Of a stretch of 64,000 bases of DNA, positions 63,374 to 64,000 are shown in pieces. Position numbers and translations under genes: made by a program. This DNA is from Vreelandella populi (GTDB lineage: Bacteria; Pseudomonadota; Gammaproteobacteria; Pseudomonadales; Halomonadaceae), in contig NZ_RZHE01000014.1 in NCBI RefSeq assembly GCF_003989825.1, positions 1 through 64,000 of the forward strand, in the 5' to 3' direction. Positions within the stretch are counted from its first letter, which is position 1; each line of letters opens with the position of its first letter. Below the pieces are notes generated by a model. The model saw only the letters and a list, made by a program, of their open reading frames with translations, was not told where the DNA came from and did not search any database.

Positions 63374-63402
63374 AAAAAAAATCAAGCGCCGAAGCGCTTG
63401 AT
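63374..63402 (-). terminator. Terminator between rplY and pth
   Basis: On the minus strand, ATCAAGCGC-TTC-GGCGCTTGAT forms a stem followed by eight T (63374-63380 as A-run on plus). It should limit read-through from rplY into pth. Confidence 0.9.
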
Positions 63403-63413
63403 CTTATCATTCT

Positions 63414-63439
63414 TGGGCCATGCAGGCATGGCCCAAGCA
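63414..63439. other. Second hairpin downstream of rplY
   Basis: CTTGGGCCATG and CATGGCCCAAG form a strong 11-pair stem around a short loop, 12 bases before the terminator in minus-strand direction. Likely a 3'-end stabiliser of the rplY message. Confidence 0.6.
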
Positions 63440-63482
63440 AAGTACGTGTTAGCCGTTATGGCTTTGCGTACTGATATCAGGC

Positions 63483-64000
63483 TTATTCAGCGCTGGTACT
63501 TTCTTCGCCTTCACCTTCGCCTTCTTCTTCACTACGTACTTTTACTTTAGTGATGCTCAGAACGGCGTTGTCGTGATCTTCGCCATGGCTCAGGTCAACC
63601 GAGGAAACGCCGGCAGGCAGTTTCAGGTCAGACAAGTGCAGGGTAGTACCCAGCTCAACCGTGGAAATATCAACTTCCAGGTAGTCGGGCAGGTCTTTCG
63701 GCAAGCAGCTGATGGCCACTTCGTTAGCCAGTACGTGCAGTTCACCGCCCTGGTCTTTGATGCCCACACACTTCTCTTCGCCAGTTACGTGCAGCGGCAC
63801 GTTCATGGTGATTTCGTGAGTTGCGTCAACACGCAGGAAGTCAGCGTGAGTCAGAAGCGGTTTGAAGGGGTGACGCTGAAGATCACGTACCACTACCTGC
63901 TCTTCCTTGCCGTCAACAACCAGTTTGATTACTGAGGAGAAGAAGGCTTCGTCTTCAATCGCCTTGTAGAAAGCAGTTTTTTCTACAGAGATTGACAGCG
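63483..64000 (-). CDS. rplY: 50S ribosomal protein L25 (TL5/CTC type), 5' end beyond window
   Basis: The visible C-terminal ~172 residues include [20 protein letters not shown] and [19 protein letters not shown] of the 5S-rRNA-binding L25 domain. The TL5/CTC C-terminal beta domain ([30 protein letters not shown]) and an acidic tail ([10 protein letters not shown]) follow. The reading frame runs off the right edge, so the start is not seen. The shorter start at 63893 is internal. Confidence 0.95.
   Translation of the reverse strand, partial: LSISVEKTAFYKAIEDEAFFSSVIKLVVDGKEEQVVVRDLQRHPFKPLLTHADFLRVDATHEITMNVPLHVTGEEKCVGIKDQGGELHVLANEVAISCLPKDLPDYLEVDISTVELGTTLHLSDLKLPAGVSSVDLSHGEDHDNAVLSITKVKVRSEEEGEGEGEESTSAE

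Overview
The window looks like chromosomal DNA of a moderately GC-rich, salt-adapted gammaproteobacterium, most likely Halomonas or a close relative. This rests on content and order, not on a database search: a miaB-phoH-ybeY-corC-lnt block, prmB-aroC, a DUF6489/phasin/class I PHA synthase cluster next to aroC, a BCCT osmolyte transporter, several ion-coupled transporters, and CCA-encoded tRNA genes.

Layout. 1-6315: tRNA-Gly/Glu/Gly, a chemoreceptor, the yadGH-type ABC-2 exporter, queF, a YdjA-like nitroreductase, a thioesterase and tRNA-Ser. 6316-9945: an AT-rich accessory patch with a small unknown gene, eroded gene debris, and a tight two-gene unit (a NdpA/YejK-type nucleoid protein plus an unknown two-helix membrane protein). 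This is the best candidate for an undescribed system. 9946-18282: BCCT transporter, Cys-rich copper-storage-like protein, CPA1-type antiporter, KGG-repeat stress protein, then a Nas/Nap-like molybdopterin oxidoreductase overlapping an HPP membrane protein. Two gene remnants flank this part. 18350-22620: a divergent ArsR-type regulator and an electrophile/quinone detoxification operon (xenA, two MDR reductases, a quinol-monooxygenase-like ABM protein) sharing a palindromic operator. 22695-28016: tiny membrane protein, metallothionein, LysR regulator facing ycaC/ABM/pirin, CitMHS transporter. 28231-35702: two envelope or peptidase-like genes, a long non-coding stretch, two CsrB/RsmZ-like GGA-repeat sRNAs around an SLC13 transporter, and an M42 peptidase. 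35877-44481: MFS and NSS transporters, a membrane protein of unknown role, SOS-controlled umuDC, an alpha/beta hydrolase behind a tandem repeat, patatin and Smr proteins. 44659-49797: prmB-aroC, then PHA synthesis. 49994-51120: a copper delivery pair (PCuAC and SCO). 51131-57069: lnt-corC-ybeY-phoH-miaB on the minus strand. 57205-64000: three tRNA-Asn, prc, an M18 aminopeptidase, tRNA-Met, ychF, pth and the start-truncated rplY.

Functional themes are osmotic and ion homeostasis, copper handling, electrophile and quinone stress, carbon storage under probable Csr control, and translation or envelope housekeeping. Several starts were moved inward from the longest open frame because a Shine-Dalgarno sequence and family alignment favour the internal ATG; these are noted per gene. 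All family names come from recognising motifs by eye.
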